Source: Raffaelea ambrosiae (Eukaryota; Ascomycota; Sordariomycetes; Ophiostomatales; Ophiostomataceae). Taken from it: a DNA stretch of 64,000 bases. Made by a program: the position numbers and the translations under genes. Of this stretch, positions 12,171 through 23,659 are shown in pieces; position 1 is the first letter of the stretch; each line of letters opens with the position of its first letter. The DNA lies in contig PCDI01000005.1 in NCBI GenBank assembly GCA_002778195.1, positions 1,269,075 to 1,333,074 on the forward strand, read 5' to 3'. The notes beneath the pieces were generated by a model. That model did no database searches and was not told the DNA's origin. It saw nothing but the letters and a program-made list of their open reading frames with translations.

Positions 12171-14128
12171 TGTGGATGGATGGAAGGGGGGGGGGGGGTG
12201 GTTGTTACTTCTTCCTTGGATTTTGGAACAGCCAGGGAAGGTTTCACACGCCTCGTAATCCTTTCGTAAAGAAAAAGAAGCAAAGCCAAAAAAAAAAGAG
12301 AAAAAGAAAAAGAAAAAGAAAACAATTCCTCTGACCGGTTGGCGTTTCAACTGTATGGAGATTGGGAAACACGAATTATCAACGACAACTACACGTTGCG
12401 TATGGCTAACAGGGATGGATTCGGTATGTGTAGTTCTGTCGACGCTGATTTGTATGGGGGAGGGGCTCTCCCCTCGGCCTAGGGCGCAGGAGGGGCCATG
12501 GTTGTGTATGGCGCCAGCAACTAGTTAACTATTATTACTCGTAGTCCAATTTCGCCATTCGCGCGGTGTTTTGTCATCCACCCTGTCTGTCATCAGCGTC
12601 ATCAACTGGCATTGGTAAGGCGGGTTCTTCAAAGTCAACGTTTTCTTTTCTTTTTTGCATCGCTTTTTGTTGTGTATTCTGGGGTTTTTTTTTTTCTGTT
12701 GCTTTGGAACTAGATGGCTCGAGCCAGAATTGGTCGCATGTGCACTTCGTGACTGGGACATGTATGATGGATCAAAGCAAAATGAAGTTTGGAGCCTCGA
12801 ACATATATATAAGTCAATCCACCACGTCACACAGCATGCGACTGTCATATAAGCCAAGCGGGCTAGCTATTGGCTACTACCTGCACGTTGCCAGTGGGTT
12901 TTGCCAATGCGTGTCGCTCAGGGTCTGTTGGTCGAAAAAACGTCTTTTGGTATTTTGTATTTTGTATATTGTATCTGGTCATACTTTTTTTTTCTCTCTC
13001 TTCAGTCTCACTCTACTTTGTAAGAGGGGGGCTCCCCTCTTTTCCTCTTCATTTTGGGGCCCCTTAATTGTTCAACCCGTTTTTACACTTGAAAGGACCA
13101 ACACACCTATGCCGATCCTCAACGCACAAACCAGTAAATGAGAAGGGTCAATGGGTTCAAGTCCTGGGATGCAAGGGATGGACTAGCAACCTTTATGTTG
13201 GCAGATAACTGAAGCACCCATACCAGAAAAGTGTACCAAAGAAAGTAAGAAAAAGCTTGAGTCAAGGAGTAATGGGGGAAAAAAAAAGTGTACTTGCGAA
13301 ATGAAACGGATTTGCGTGTTATATAGATGAGAAAGAGGAGGAAAAGAGGACAAGGAAAAGTTCAGAATACATTAGTACATTGGATATGTATGAAGAGTTT
13401 TAAAATGTTGGAAAATAGGAGTAAAAGTGCTGCCCAGACCATGTCTGGTTCGTCCAAAGAGGTAGTTTGGTTCGGGGTTTGAACCCAAAATACACAGAGA
13501 GAGAGATAGAGAGAGGGTAAGAAGCGAACTCTCAAGGGGCAGTAGAAAAGAAAACAGAAACTGAAAATGGGGTAACCTAGATAAGACAAACACGTAAAGA
13601 AGAAAAGAAAAAAAAAAGATCATCAAACAGACCCTGCTCCCTTTAAACTTCCCCCTGTATAAAACAAGAACACAAATGAAAACATGGTAAAAATAAAGAG
13701 AGAAAAAGAGAAAAATGCAAGAGCGCCCTTCTCCGAAAATGTAGTGAGCTTTTGTTGGATATTTCCGACCCTCCACTGCTCTGCCGCCAAAGGCCACGAA
13801 GACCATGGAAGACCATGAAAGGTCCAACTGTAAAATTTTTCAGGATATGTTGTTTTCAGGTTGTTGTTTCGGTCGGTGCTGGATGTTGAGTCGGGTCGCT
13901 ATTTTGGTTCTTTGAGTTTGTATTTGGTGGTGGTAGGGCGTAATCATCGTCGCTCGTCGCGTCCTCCTTCGTAGCTCTTTTCCTTTGTGCGGAGGCGAAA
14001 CCAACGGCCGAGTGTGGGATCAACACAAAGTATCCCCCCCAAGGCCGACAGGCCCGTTCCTGCCGTGGCCAGTCTCGTTCTCCGCACATGAAAACCGAAG
14101 AGACTCTTAGTCCTGCTTGTTGCTCCGT
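12171..14128. other. Intergenic region between SelW-like and G-gamma genes
   Basis: This is A/T-richer than the flanking genes, with G and purine runs near 12187-12199 and 13500. The 191-codon frame at 12566-13141 (+) lacks recognisable motifs and has a Phe/Cys/Ser-rich shadow composition. No gene is supported. Confidence 0.5.
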
Positions 14129-14484
14129 TTACATGACAACACAGCAGCCGCCGCTTTGTTGTGGTGCGTAGGGGTCCTCGCTCTTAGGGACGGCGCCCCA
14201 TACGGACGGCACCATATAGTCGCGCGTGCTGTTGCAGTAGCCAATGATGCTATTGAAGGTTAGTTAGTACTGTGACGAAAAACTTTTTCGTAGGTCATGG
14301 CTGAAGAGTGCATGGGAGCTCACCTCTTGGAGGCCTGGCTGACGGGAATGCGGTCGCGCTCGAGATCCTCGCGCAGCCGGTTGTTCAGCTCTGTTAACCG
14401 CCGCAGCTTCAGGTCGGCCATGGTCTGCTTCGTCTTCTTGATCTGTGACGGATCGCCAACATCGCGGGATGTGTACTGGGCCAT
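14129..14484 (-). CDS. gpg1: Heterotrimeric G-protein gamma subunit
   Basis: This subunit forms the membrane-anchored G-beta-gamma dimer in fungal pheromone and nutrient signalling. Exons on the minus strand are 14484-14324 and 14249-14129. The intron has a gtgagc donor, tandem CTAAC branch motifs and an aatag acceptor, phase 2. The model gives 93 residues, typical for fungal G-gamma. The N-terminal half is one amphipathic helix (TMADLKLRRLTELNNRLRED). Exon 2 carries the family block GYCNSTRDYMVPSVWG, then DPYAPQQSGGCCVVM. The last four residues form a CaaX box (CVVM) for prenylation, and the preceding Cys can be palmitoylated. The gene is too short and split to show as a long open frame, but the motifs are decisive. 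Confidence 0.95.
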
Positions 14485-14801
14485 TGTGGCGGTGTGGTGG
14501 GAGGGGTGCGTGGAGAGAAGAGAAGAGAAGAGACGTCTTTCGGCTGCGATCGATCAGTCGCGCTCGCGGAGATGCCAGTGACGATGCACCAGGCGGGTAT
14601 CGATGGTCGATTGGGAGAATTCGCTACGAGCAGCGTTGTTCTATGAAATGCGCAACTGTCAGTATAAACACCACAAATAATCCGAAGATGAAAATGATTT
14701 GATTCGCGAAACCATCAGCAGAGAGTATGCAAAAGAAGCTGTCCACGGGATTGATTCAACGCAACCCATCAGCAAAAGCCCAGGATGAAGGGCAGCTCCA
14801 G

Positions 14802-15035
14802 CTATTCTTCAGCTTCAGCCCAACCCCTGTCATCTCTTAACGTTTGTTGTCGTGCCTTCCCGCGGATGTCCCCACGCGCCCAAAGCGTCCATGCCGTCTC
14901 AATCCAAAGCTCGCTTGGTTCCTTCAGTCTGTTGCATTTCATGAACTCCTCCGCGTCTGTGATGGCTTGAAGTCGCACTTGTGGACTGAGCTCGAATGCG
15001 AAGCCAGGCGGCGGGCAGTTGGGTGCGGCATCCAA
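14802..15035 (-). CDS. Doubtful small ORF, possible last exon
   Basis: A 77-codon minus-strand frame of ordinary amino-acid composition includes LSPQVRLQAITDAEEFMKCN. It lacks the homopolymer character of nearby shadow frames. Just upstream on the same strand are a good acceptor (tttcctcag, about 15044-15052) and a strong donor (gtaagt, about 15158-15163), so it could be the end of a short spliced gene. I cannot find a consistent first exon with a start codon and I recognise no family. It may equally be chance. Confidence 0.2.
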   Translation of the reverse strand: MDAAPNCPPPGFAFELSPQVRLQAITDAEEFMKCNRLKEPSELWIETAWTLWARGDIRGKARQQTLRDDRGWAEAEE

Positions 15036-15463
15036 ATGACCCTGAGGAAAAAAAGGAGAGACAACAGACTAGGCCGGCGTGGTCCCGGAAGCTGGTTCTC
15101 TGCGCCCTCGATGGTACGCGTTGCCCGCGACAAGATGGAAATAAACAATCGCAAAATACTTACAGCTTCTGGGGTGCAGTGACGGTGACGATGGCCGATG
15201 GCACAGCGATGGCGGTCGTCGCGAATGAATTGGATTTGCAGAGACGAATGGGGAAAAGAAGAGAGGAAGAAGGGGGAAGGAAGAAGAAAGACTTTGCTAC
15301 CTATTATTTTGGGTAGTGTCGTTTCTCTTTCTGCAGACGAATTTGGGGGGAGGAGACAAACGGTGGAGAACGCAGGAGAGCACTAAAAGGGGATGGTCAG
15401 AAAAGAAAAATAGGGAAAGAGCGACGGAGAAGAACAATAGACGGCCGCCAGACCCAGAAAAAG

Positions 15464-15692
15464 CAGCGAGCCCAGCGAACCCAGCGAACCTAGCGAACGG
15501 AATAGGGCGGTAGGAGCGTTGGATCGTCTCTGCTCAAGGGGCAGCCCACCGGCAACGCTGACAGCAATACTTGTACAAAACTGTGAGATACAATATCTTA
15601 CAAACCGGTAGCGGCCCCTCATCCACTGCGCCGGGCGAGGTGGACGAAAGACGAACCTACGACCCAGCAAACCCAGCAAACCCAGCAAACCC
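15464..15692. repeat. Two related 9-bp tandem arrays
   Basis: Units of the type CCCAGCGAA (15464-15499) and CCCAGCAAA (15662-15692) occur 170 bp apart in non-coding DNA. They are similar enough to suggest a common origin or the same slippage-prone motif. Confidence 0.7.
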
Positions 15693-15850
15693 GACAGTAG
15701 CAGCGAAACCTGCAGGCAAGTGGAGCCTACGTCGGTGACTGTGGGGTGCTGATTGGCCAGAAGCACGGCAGCGGGGCGCTGCTAAAATTGATGTTTTTCC
15801 CCCTTACCATACGATTTTTTAGTGTCTTGTGTCTTTTGCCTATCTCCTCT

Positions 15851-15920
15851 GGGTGATTTTGGGTGATTTTGGGTTGCTTTGGGTTGCTTTGGCCGTTCTT
15901 TGGGTGACTTTGGGTGTGTC
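15851..15920. repeat. 10-bp tandem repeat (GGGTGATTTT / GGGTTGCTTT)
   Basis: About seven degenerate 10-bp units run head to tail in non-coding DNA. Confidence 0.75.
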
Positions 15921-16179
15921 TTACCTGCCCATCCTCACCACTGGCCACCCATTGGCCTGCCTACTGCCAGACCACGGCCTGTCAACCCTGCAAGCCTGTC
16001 GGCTCTGTCGTCTGCTAGTCTCCTCCTGGCACTGCGTCGGCTGCCAGAAGAATACTGCCCGGAGACTGTGCGGACTGCCCCAGTTTACTTTCTTTTTTGC
16101 AACAGCTAGATTGACCTGTGTGCCCGAAAACCGTACGAGAGCAAGGATCGGCCTGCCATAGTTTCCGTCACCCTCCATC

Positions 16180-16180
16180 N
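16180..16180. other. Single undetermined base in a C homopolymer
   Basis: One N sits directly before a run of C residues, the usual signature of a homopolymer length or base-calling problem. Confidence 0.95.
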
Positions 16181-17614
16181 CCCCCCCCCCTATTCGCGCT
16201 TTTTTTTTCCACAGATTTGCCAGATGCCCATAAGAATGCCACGGCCGAACACCAGGACGGACGACCCAGACCCGAGCTACTGCAAGGACGACCAAGAAAC
16301 GGAATCACACCAACAAGGAGAAGGGGACCAGGGGTGGGCTTGCCGGGTCGTCTTCCGCCTGTGTTGCCAGATCAAAAAAAGGAGACCCAGATGTGGTCCG
16401 GGTGACGAAAAGTACGATGCTATGATCGCAACGCGCCGCATTCTTGGGTCCCTTCCCCAGAGGGCGGTACTTTTTGGAGCTCTTTTTTTTTTTCTTTTCT
16501 TTTTCTTTTTGCCTTTTTGCTATTTTTGCCCTTCCGCACCCCGGTTCGGTGATCCTCCGGAACGCGTCTCAGGCCATTAGTGATCTTCTGCTGGCAGGAT
16601 GTTCCAAAAGGCTCGGGTCGTTTTGTCGACTTACTCGGATGCAGCTTAAGATTGCGAGTGGTATCCCCAGTGCAACGAATAAAGAGCGCTGACGCTAAGA
16701 GGCAATATATGGGCACATCTGATGCAAACACAGTATCAGGACCGACGTAGCAGTACTGGCACAACTAATACTGTAAGAGTATTCGGAGCACATGCAATAC
16801 ACCGTAGACCATCCGAACTCGTTGGTTGGGGCAGTCGTTAGTCGTTAGGCATAGTTACTACTACTTTGTATGTAGCTGGAGAAAACGCAAACGCAGTACG
16901 ACGGTGGAGTAGGAGTTCTTTGCAGTCTCCCTGGACTTGCAGCAAATGTTTCAAGGCGCTCGTACTGGATCAGCAGCCAACCTTGGGGCCCCTGTACACC
17001 GGGCTAAACTCCGCTTGCCGCACAATGAATAGCAATAGTTGCTTTTAGATTTGACTGGGTGCGTCTTTGTTGGCCGCCCATAATGCGCACCTCGCCAGAG
17101 CGACACAGACGCAAGTCTGACCTGCACATCAGCAGACAGTCACACACAAGGCAGAACACACATAATAGTAATAGTAAGTGAGTCGGACTCAGAGCGGCGC
17201 GGGAAGTGCCTTTGTCGGGCTTCTGTAAGAGCGACATGGGGCTATCTTCGGCTAGCAATAAAATATAGATATCTTACGCTAAAATTGCGCGTTCCCGTTC
17301 TGTCCGAGCAGAGACCGCAGAGACCCAGTACAAGCCGGCTGACTAAGATTTTGTCTTCACTCGCCCATTCTGCCAGTATGCTGGTCACGTGGATAATTTG
17401 AGCCCCGCCCTCGCACACAGACGCAATTCTGGTGACAAAAATTCTTTTCGCGACACTTCCCCTTTGTTGCGTCTGAAATTTCCCAAACAGCACCACCCGG
17501 TCGCATCACCACATTCGCCTCGCTTCTACCGCATCGCCATTATCCCAGAAGCCGACGCGAGCGAATCAGAATCACGACCGCGAATTTTTCAGTCCGCAGA
17601 GGAGGTCGCCCATC

Positions 17615-20600
17615 ATGGTACGTCGGGAGAGTTGGTCGTGATGTTTTTGCTGGGTCTTTTTTTTTCCTCTGCTATTTTTTGCTCCCCTCATCCGTTTCCA
17701 CTCTTTTATTGGGTGTGACTCCTATTTGCACACGCGTGGCTGCACGCTTCACACACGCTCCTCTGCCCGGCGTCTTGGCTTCAGATGCATCTTATCCCCA
17801 TGTTCATGTTCATCTTGTCGTCGTTGCCTGGAGGACCCTCGTGTCGAGCCCCTCTTCGTCCCCTTCAAGCCAGCTAACATTCTGTCCCAACAAATAGCCT
17901 CCTCCGCCGCATCAGAAACCCGAAAATGTGCTGAAGCGGGCAAACGAGCTCATCGGTGTCAAACAGGCACCGGCGGCTCTGACCCTGCTGCACGAGCACA
18001 TCACCTCGAAGCGTTCCCGCAATGTGCCCATCGCGTCGCTGGAGCCTGTGATGCTCAAGCTCGTTGAGCTCTCCGTCGAGCAGAAGAAGGGCAAGCTTGC
18101 CAAGGATGCCCTGTACCAGTACAAGAACATCGCCCAGAACACCAACATCGCCACCATCGAGCTCGTCCTCAAGGATTTCATCGAGAAGGCCGCCGCCAAG
18201 GTCACCGAGGCCCAGAAGAAGGCCGACGAGGTCCAGGAGAGCCTTGAGGCCAGCCATGCTCCCGGCACTACCAGCGTCGACGATCTCGAAGCCTCTGAGA
18301 CCCCTGAGTCCATCCTCCTGGCTACCGTGTCCGGCGAGCAGTCGCGCGACCGTACCGACCGTGCCATTGTCACGCCGTGGCTGAAGTTCCTGTGGGAGGC
18401 GTACCGCACCGTCCTGGACATCCTGCGCAACAATGCCCGCCTCGAGCTCCTCTACCAGAGCACGGCCATGCAGGCCTTTGACTTCTGCCAGAAGTATGCC
18501 CGCAAGACCGAGTTCCGCCGCCTGTGCGAGCTGCTGCGCAACCACGTCCAGACTGCGGCCAAGTACTCCACGCAGATGCACGCCATCAACCTGAGCGACC
18601 CGGACACTCTGCAGCGCCACCTGGAGACCCGCTTCCAGCAGCTCAACGTTGCCGTCGAGCTCGAGCTGTGGCAGGAGGCTTTCCGCAGCGTTGAGGATAT
18701 CCACACTCTGCTGAGCCTGAGCAAGCGCCCGCCCAAGAACATCATGATGGCCAACTACTACGAGAAGCTCACTCGCATCTTCCTGGTCGGCGAGAACTAC
18801 CTGTTCCATGCCGCGGCCTGGTCTCGCTACTACAACCTGCTCCGCCAGTCTGCTGCCCTGGTCGCCACCGGCCAGACCAAGAAGGCTGACAACCCGTCCA
18901 CGACCGAGGCCGACCAGCAGCGCGCCGCATCCTTCGTGCTGCTGTCCGCGCTGTCTATCCCGGTCATCAGCACCACCCGTTCGCGCGGTGCCATGGTCGA
19001 CTTTGACGAGGCTAAGAAGAATAAGAACTCGCGTCTGACCCACCTGCTGGGCATGAACCAGGCACCCACCCGTGCTGGCCTGTTCCGCGATGCTCTGTCC
19101 AAGTCCCTGCTGCGCCATGCCCGCCCGGAGATCCGCGAGCTGTACAACATCCTCGAGGTCGACTTCCACCCTCTGTCCATCTGCCGCAAGATCTCGCCCA
19201 TTCTGACCCAGATCGGCGAGGATCCCGAGATGGCCAAGTACATCCTGCCTCTGCAGCAGGTCATCCTGACCCGTCTGTTCCAGCAGCTGTCGCAGGTGTA
19301 CGAGACCGTGGACCTGGACTTTGTTGAGAGCCTTGCCCAGTTCCCCGAGCCGTACCAGGTCACGCGTGCCACCATTGAGAAGTTCATCATGAACGGAAAC
19401 AAGAAGGGCGATCTTGCCATCCGCATGAACCATGCTACTGGCGTGCTCAGCTTCGACACCGACATCTTCTCGTCGACCAAGGCTGTCCATGGTGGCTCGG
19501 CTGCTGGTTCGGCCGAGGCCGACGGCGGCTCCATCCAGCACCTGCAGAGCACCCCCTCTGAGATTGTCCGCTCGCAGCTCAGCCGCCTGGCCAAGTCCTT
19601 GTTCACCACCTGCTACTACACCGACGCTTCCTTCAATGAGGCCCGCATCCAGGCCCGCAAGGCCGTGCTCGCCCGCGCACAGGCCGGCGCTGAGCAGGAG
19701 CACCTCGACACACTGGCACGGAAAGACGTTATCCAGAAGCGCAAGGAGGAGGCCTCGGAGCTTCAGGCCAAGCGCGAGAAGGAGAATGCCAAGATCAAGA
19801 GAATGCGTGAGCAGCAACTCTACGAGGCCGAGCAGCAGCGCCAGGCCCAGGAGCAGAAGGAGAGGGACATCCGGCGCATGGAGAAGGAGCGCGAGCAGAT
19901 TCGCCAGGCCGAGGTGGAGAAGATGATCCAAGAACTCAACCTGGCCGGTAGCAAGGCCCTGGTCGACATCGACACCGAAGATCTGTCGACCCTCGACCCG
20001 CAGAGGCTGCGTGCTATTAAGCTGGCCCAGCTCGAACGCGAGAAGAACGACGTCAACGAGAAGCTCCGGATCACGGGCAAGCGCATCGACCACCTGGAGC
20101 GTGCCTACCGCAAGGAGGAGATCAAGAAGCTGGCTGGCGACTACGCCGAACAGCAGAAGCGTGATCTGGCGACCTACGAATCTGTCAAGGCCGAGACACT
20201 CATCGAGTCTAAGCGCAAGCACGAGGCCAATGTCGAGCTCAAGAAGCGCCTCAGCCGGCTGGTGTCCAACTTTGAGCAGTTCCGCGACGAGATTATTGAC
20301 CGCCGCCGTGATGAGTTTGACCGCCGCCGCCGTGACGCCGAGCGCGAGCTGGAGAAGCAGATCACGCTGCGCAAGAAGGAGTACCGCGAGCGCAAGCTGC
20401 GCGAGAAGCGCGAGAAGGAGGAGGAGGAGCGGCAGCTGCGCGAGGCCGAGGAGCGTGCGGCCCGCGAGAAGGAGGAGCAGAAGAAGCGCGAGGAAGCCCG
20501 GAGAGAAGAGATGGCTCGCCTCAAGGCCCAGCGCGACGAGGAGCGCCAGGAGGCTCTCGAGAAGGCTGCCCTCCAAGCCAGACGCGAGGAGGAGGCCCTG

Positions 20601-21155
20601 GCCCGACGGAAAGCCGAGCGCGAGAAGGCGACCGCGGTGCCCCCTCTGCGCCGCGACTCTCCCGTCGAGCCCTCCACGTCCTCGGAGCGCCGCCCCGTGC
20701 TCAACCTTGCTGGCAGCCGGCCATCATGGCGTGACCGCGAGGCGTCCCGGAACGCCGCTGGCTCTGCTGGCGGTGACAGCAGCAGCGGTGCGGACACTGC
20801 TCCCCCGCCGGCACGGACGGCTGCCCCTCCCATTGAGCGGACGGACTCCAACGGCCGGACATCTGGCCCACCACGGCTCAACCTGGCCGGCAGCGGCAAC
20901 AAGCCGTCGTGGCGCGACCGCGAGGCTGCCAGAGGCCCTGCGCGCGACTCGGCCGACGGGCCACCGCCGCGGACGTTCTCGGGCCGTGGTCCTCCGATGG
21001 CCCGGACGGGCTCTTCGCGGGGCGATGTTGCACCTGCCCGCGAAATCACCCGGGAGAATGGCAGCCGCGACGAGTCGCCGGCACCACCCTCGGAGACGCT
21101 CAAGCCGTCGGGTGCACCGGGCAAGTATGTCCCCAAGTTCCGCCGTGGTGCATAA
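17615..21155 (+). CDS. tif32: Translation initiation factor eIF3 subunit A
   Basis: This is the largest scaffold subunit of eIF3 (Tif32/Rpg1 in yeast), which bridges the 40S ribosome, mRNA and other factors. The start codon forms its own coding mini-exon (17615-17617). An intron follows at once (17618-17897, gtacgt to atag), and exon 2 (17898-21155) holds the rest, 1086 residues in all. Residues 1-340 contain helical repeats including VKQAPAALTLLHEHITSKRS. The PCI domain covers about 340-520, with the AIRMNHATGVLSFD end. From about 580 to 920 there is a long highly charged coiled coil. The tail has two copies of a LNLAGS-x-PSWRDRE motif and ends GKYVPKFRRGA, as in other fungal eIF3a proteins. 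The call is secure. Confidence 0.96.
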
Positions 21156-21803
21156 ATGTGTTTAGGAGAGAACAAAACACCAGGGACGAGAGAGGAGGGA
21201 GGGGGGAGAGGAGAAAGAGAAAATAGGCAGCACGGTTAACTACAACAATGCGCACTTGCACACTCGGTTTAGAAAAGGAGGTAGGATCGCTGAGGGGAGG
21301 GAAAGGAGTGCTTGTTGCGCTTTTTGTTACCAGCAGCATGTGAGACAACAAAAACTGAGAGTGGTCACAGAAAAAGCAATCATCTTGCCTGCATATGTAC
21401 TTTTTTTTTAAACTTGTCTCTTTTTTTTTTTCCTTATCTGAATTTTCAAAGGGAGTTTGGTCTTCTATTTCCACCTCTGTCTGTCGTCTGATTGAGTTTG
21501 ATTTATTTCCAATTTCTCGTCAATAAAATTATTAGTCATATTCGATGTCCCTGCAATAATGTGCTTTGCCTTCTAGTGTCGCCCCTACTTCGCATGCTGT
21601 TACTTCTTATTTCTTAGGCTCAATGTTCATTGTTCATTTGCTTCTTATTAGTTTGCTTCTTGGTTGCTAGGGTGAGTTCAGTAGGATTTTCTTTCCGCGT
21701 TATTTCATATGTATTTTTAAATTTATCAAACTAAGCAGTAGCTGTAGTTGAAACTCCCAAAATAATGCAGCCGACGTATAAGAACACATGCTTTCATTTT
21801 CTC
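21156..21803. other. Convergent 3' intergenic region (eIF3a / aspartic protease)
   Basis: A/T-rich 3'-UTR-like DNA with T runs near 21400 and 21430. No coding signal was seen. Confidence 0.5.
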
Positions 21804-23659
21804 TCATGCAGCAACCAGGAGACCCCCAATGATGGAACAGAAAGTGGTGATACCCAACACGAAAAGCACATCCAAGCCCAGCGAGCTGCCGTGTACAGAC
21901 ATGGTCGCACTGCTGGATGGTGTGGTCGCAGCAGGTGTTGGAGAGGCCGTCACAGTAACCACCTCGCCGTCACCGCTCGTTGCTGTCGCGCCGGTAACGG
22001 AGCCCAAGCTGGCTCCAGACGCTGTGCTGGTAGACTGGGCCGTGGCTGAGGTCTGCTGGCTCTTCACGCCGGTGAGTCGAGGGATGCCCGAGCCGGTGGC
22101 GTTCAGCTCAACGATATTGGACGTGGTGCTGTTCAGATTGGCGGGTGCCATGGCGACCTGGTTGTGCGTCAGGTCGTACACGGCGTACACGGCCCGCAAG
22201 AAGGTGTCGCCCAGCAGGGCAACTTCAACAGTCACCGACGTGGACTTGAACGTGTCCATGTTCTGGATGCCAAACAGGCACGTGCGGTTGAAGGGAACCC
22301 AGCTTGGAATCTGGTCCTGCACGTCGGAAAACACGTCCAGGACGAGCAGGGATGCAGGAACCGTGACGTTGAGTCCCTGGTCTAGCCCAAATGTCACCGC
22401 CACAGTTGCTGCGTCGTCGCAATCAATGAAGGTGTAGCCCGTCTCTTTTGTGTCGGTGTAGGCGTCCACAGCCGTGAAAAGGCTTTCCGCAATGCTACCA
22501 GGGAGAAAAGTCATAGTAGTCCCCGAATCCAAGATAGCAGGAATGCGGGAGTCTAGGGGAATCCCCTGGGAGCCGTCACCTTTGCTGCGCACGGCACTCA
22601 ATCCGTCCATGGCTACGGCAAACGTGGTGTAGGTGGCGGTGCCGTTGACATTGGTCTGGAATATGGGCAACGCCGTCAGCTCGCCAATGAACTTGTCGGT
22701 GTCGACACCGCCAAACAGGACGGAGCCGGTCTCGGAGAAGAAGTCGTTGAGGTACAGGCTGAAGGACTTGGACTTGATTAAGCCCTGGTTCACAAACTGG
22801 TCGAGCAGGTTGGGGTAGACATCACTCGCAGCCTCGCTGGCGTTGTAGCCAATGCCCATTATGCCATTGCCGCGGACGGTCGACGTGGCATAGCCCAGCT
22901 GCAACGATGTGATGTTGGCGCCGCCAGTGCTAAACGCATCAGTGATGTAGTCTCCAGATGCGCCGCTCTGGTCAAGGTAGGTGATATGAAAGTCGCCCTC
23001 GCCGACGACTTTGTAGGTGGAGCTCTTATTGGGGTTGTCTGGAGGGGTGGCGGGTTAGAATATCAAGAGAGAGAGGAGGCTTGATTCGCAGTGAGAAGGA
23101 GAAAGAAAAAGAAAGACTGAAAAAAGAAAGAAAGAAAGAAAAAAAAAAAGATAAAGAAATAGGAAAACAATAAGAGCAGATATAAAGAAATCACGCAGAA
23201 ATGCCACGAAAAATGTAACCAGACATGAAAATACACAGTACATATGCATATTGAAAGTAGATCACGGTATGGAACAAACCATACGCGCAAATCATCTCAC
23301 TCACAGGTATCGGAACAACTGTCGTTGTATTCGAACTGCAGCTGGGGCTCTGTACACAGATCTGCATCGTGGGCCACCACCCACACGTCACTGCTGCCCG
23401 TGTCGACCACCAAATTCTGCATCTGGGGAGGCGTGCCTACAGTGACCTGCGCGTAGTAAGCGCCGCCGGTGATGTTGTTGACCATGGTCTGGAGGAATGT
23501 GCTGGGGCTGGAAGCACGCTTAAGCAGTCTCGACGAGCTAGGCGTCACGGCCTGGCCAGAATGGCTTTTCTGGAGGCCAATGTGAAGCACACTCTGCGCA
23601 GAAGCCAGCGGCAGCAGCAGCGCGCCCAAGGCGGCTGCCGCAGAAGCACTTGTCTTCAT
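21804..23659 (-). CDS. GPI-anchored pepsin-like aspartic protease (yapsin type)
   Basis: This secreted A1-family aspartyl protease is probably held at the plasma membrane or wall. Exons on the minus strand are 23659-23305 and 23038-21804, with a phase 1 intron, giving 529 residues. The start chosen (23659) begins a 21-residue signal peptide, MKTSASAAAALGALLLPLASA; an upstream in-frame start at 23716 would bury it. A Lys-Arg at about 47-48 fits pro-peptide removal. The two catalytic motifs are VVDTGSSD (about 86) and ILDSGTT (about 289), and the join CSDTYNPNKSSTY matches the pepsin fold. The C-terminus is Ser/Thr-rich and ends in a hydrophobic segment (VLFVLGITTFCSIIGGLLVAA without that final 'VAA' is already membrane-length), a likely GPI signal. 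Yapsins cut after basic residues; that specificity is inferred. Confidence 0.9.

Larger units (their letters stand above)
14485..17614. other. Divergent intergenic region between G-gamma and eIF3a genes
   Basis: This 3.1 kb contains the promoters of two divergent genes. It holds short tandem repeats at 15464-15499, 15662-15692 and 15851-15920, poly-C next to a single N at 16180, and T runs. One short minus-strand frame (14802-15035) has splice-like signals upstream and is listed separately. Otherwise no gene is supported. Confidence 0.45.

Noticed and set aside
12566..13141. 191-codon plus-strand frame
   Set aside because: No motif, irregular Phe/Ser/Cys composition, and no splice or promoter support.
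13145..13170. B-box-like GGTTCAAGTCC, possible tRNA
   Set aside because: The T-stem pairs poorly and no matching A-box, anticodon arm or acceptor stem is found upstream.
13470..13495. Minus-strand GGGTTCAAACCCC, possible tRNA
   Set aside because: The upstream sequence is a purine/pyrimidine repeat and cannot form D and anticodon arms.
17874..20576. 900-codon Leu-rich frame on the minus strand
   Set aside because: It is fully antisense to eIF3a, with composition produced by the GC-rich coiled-coil codons; no family motif.
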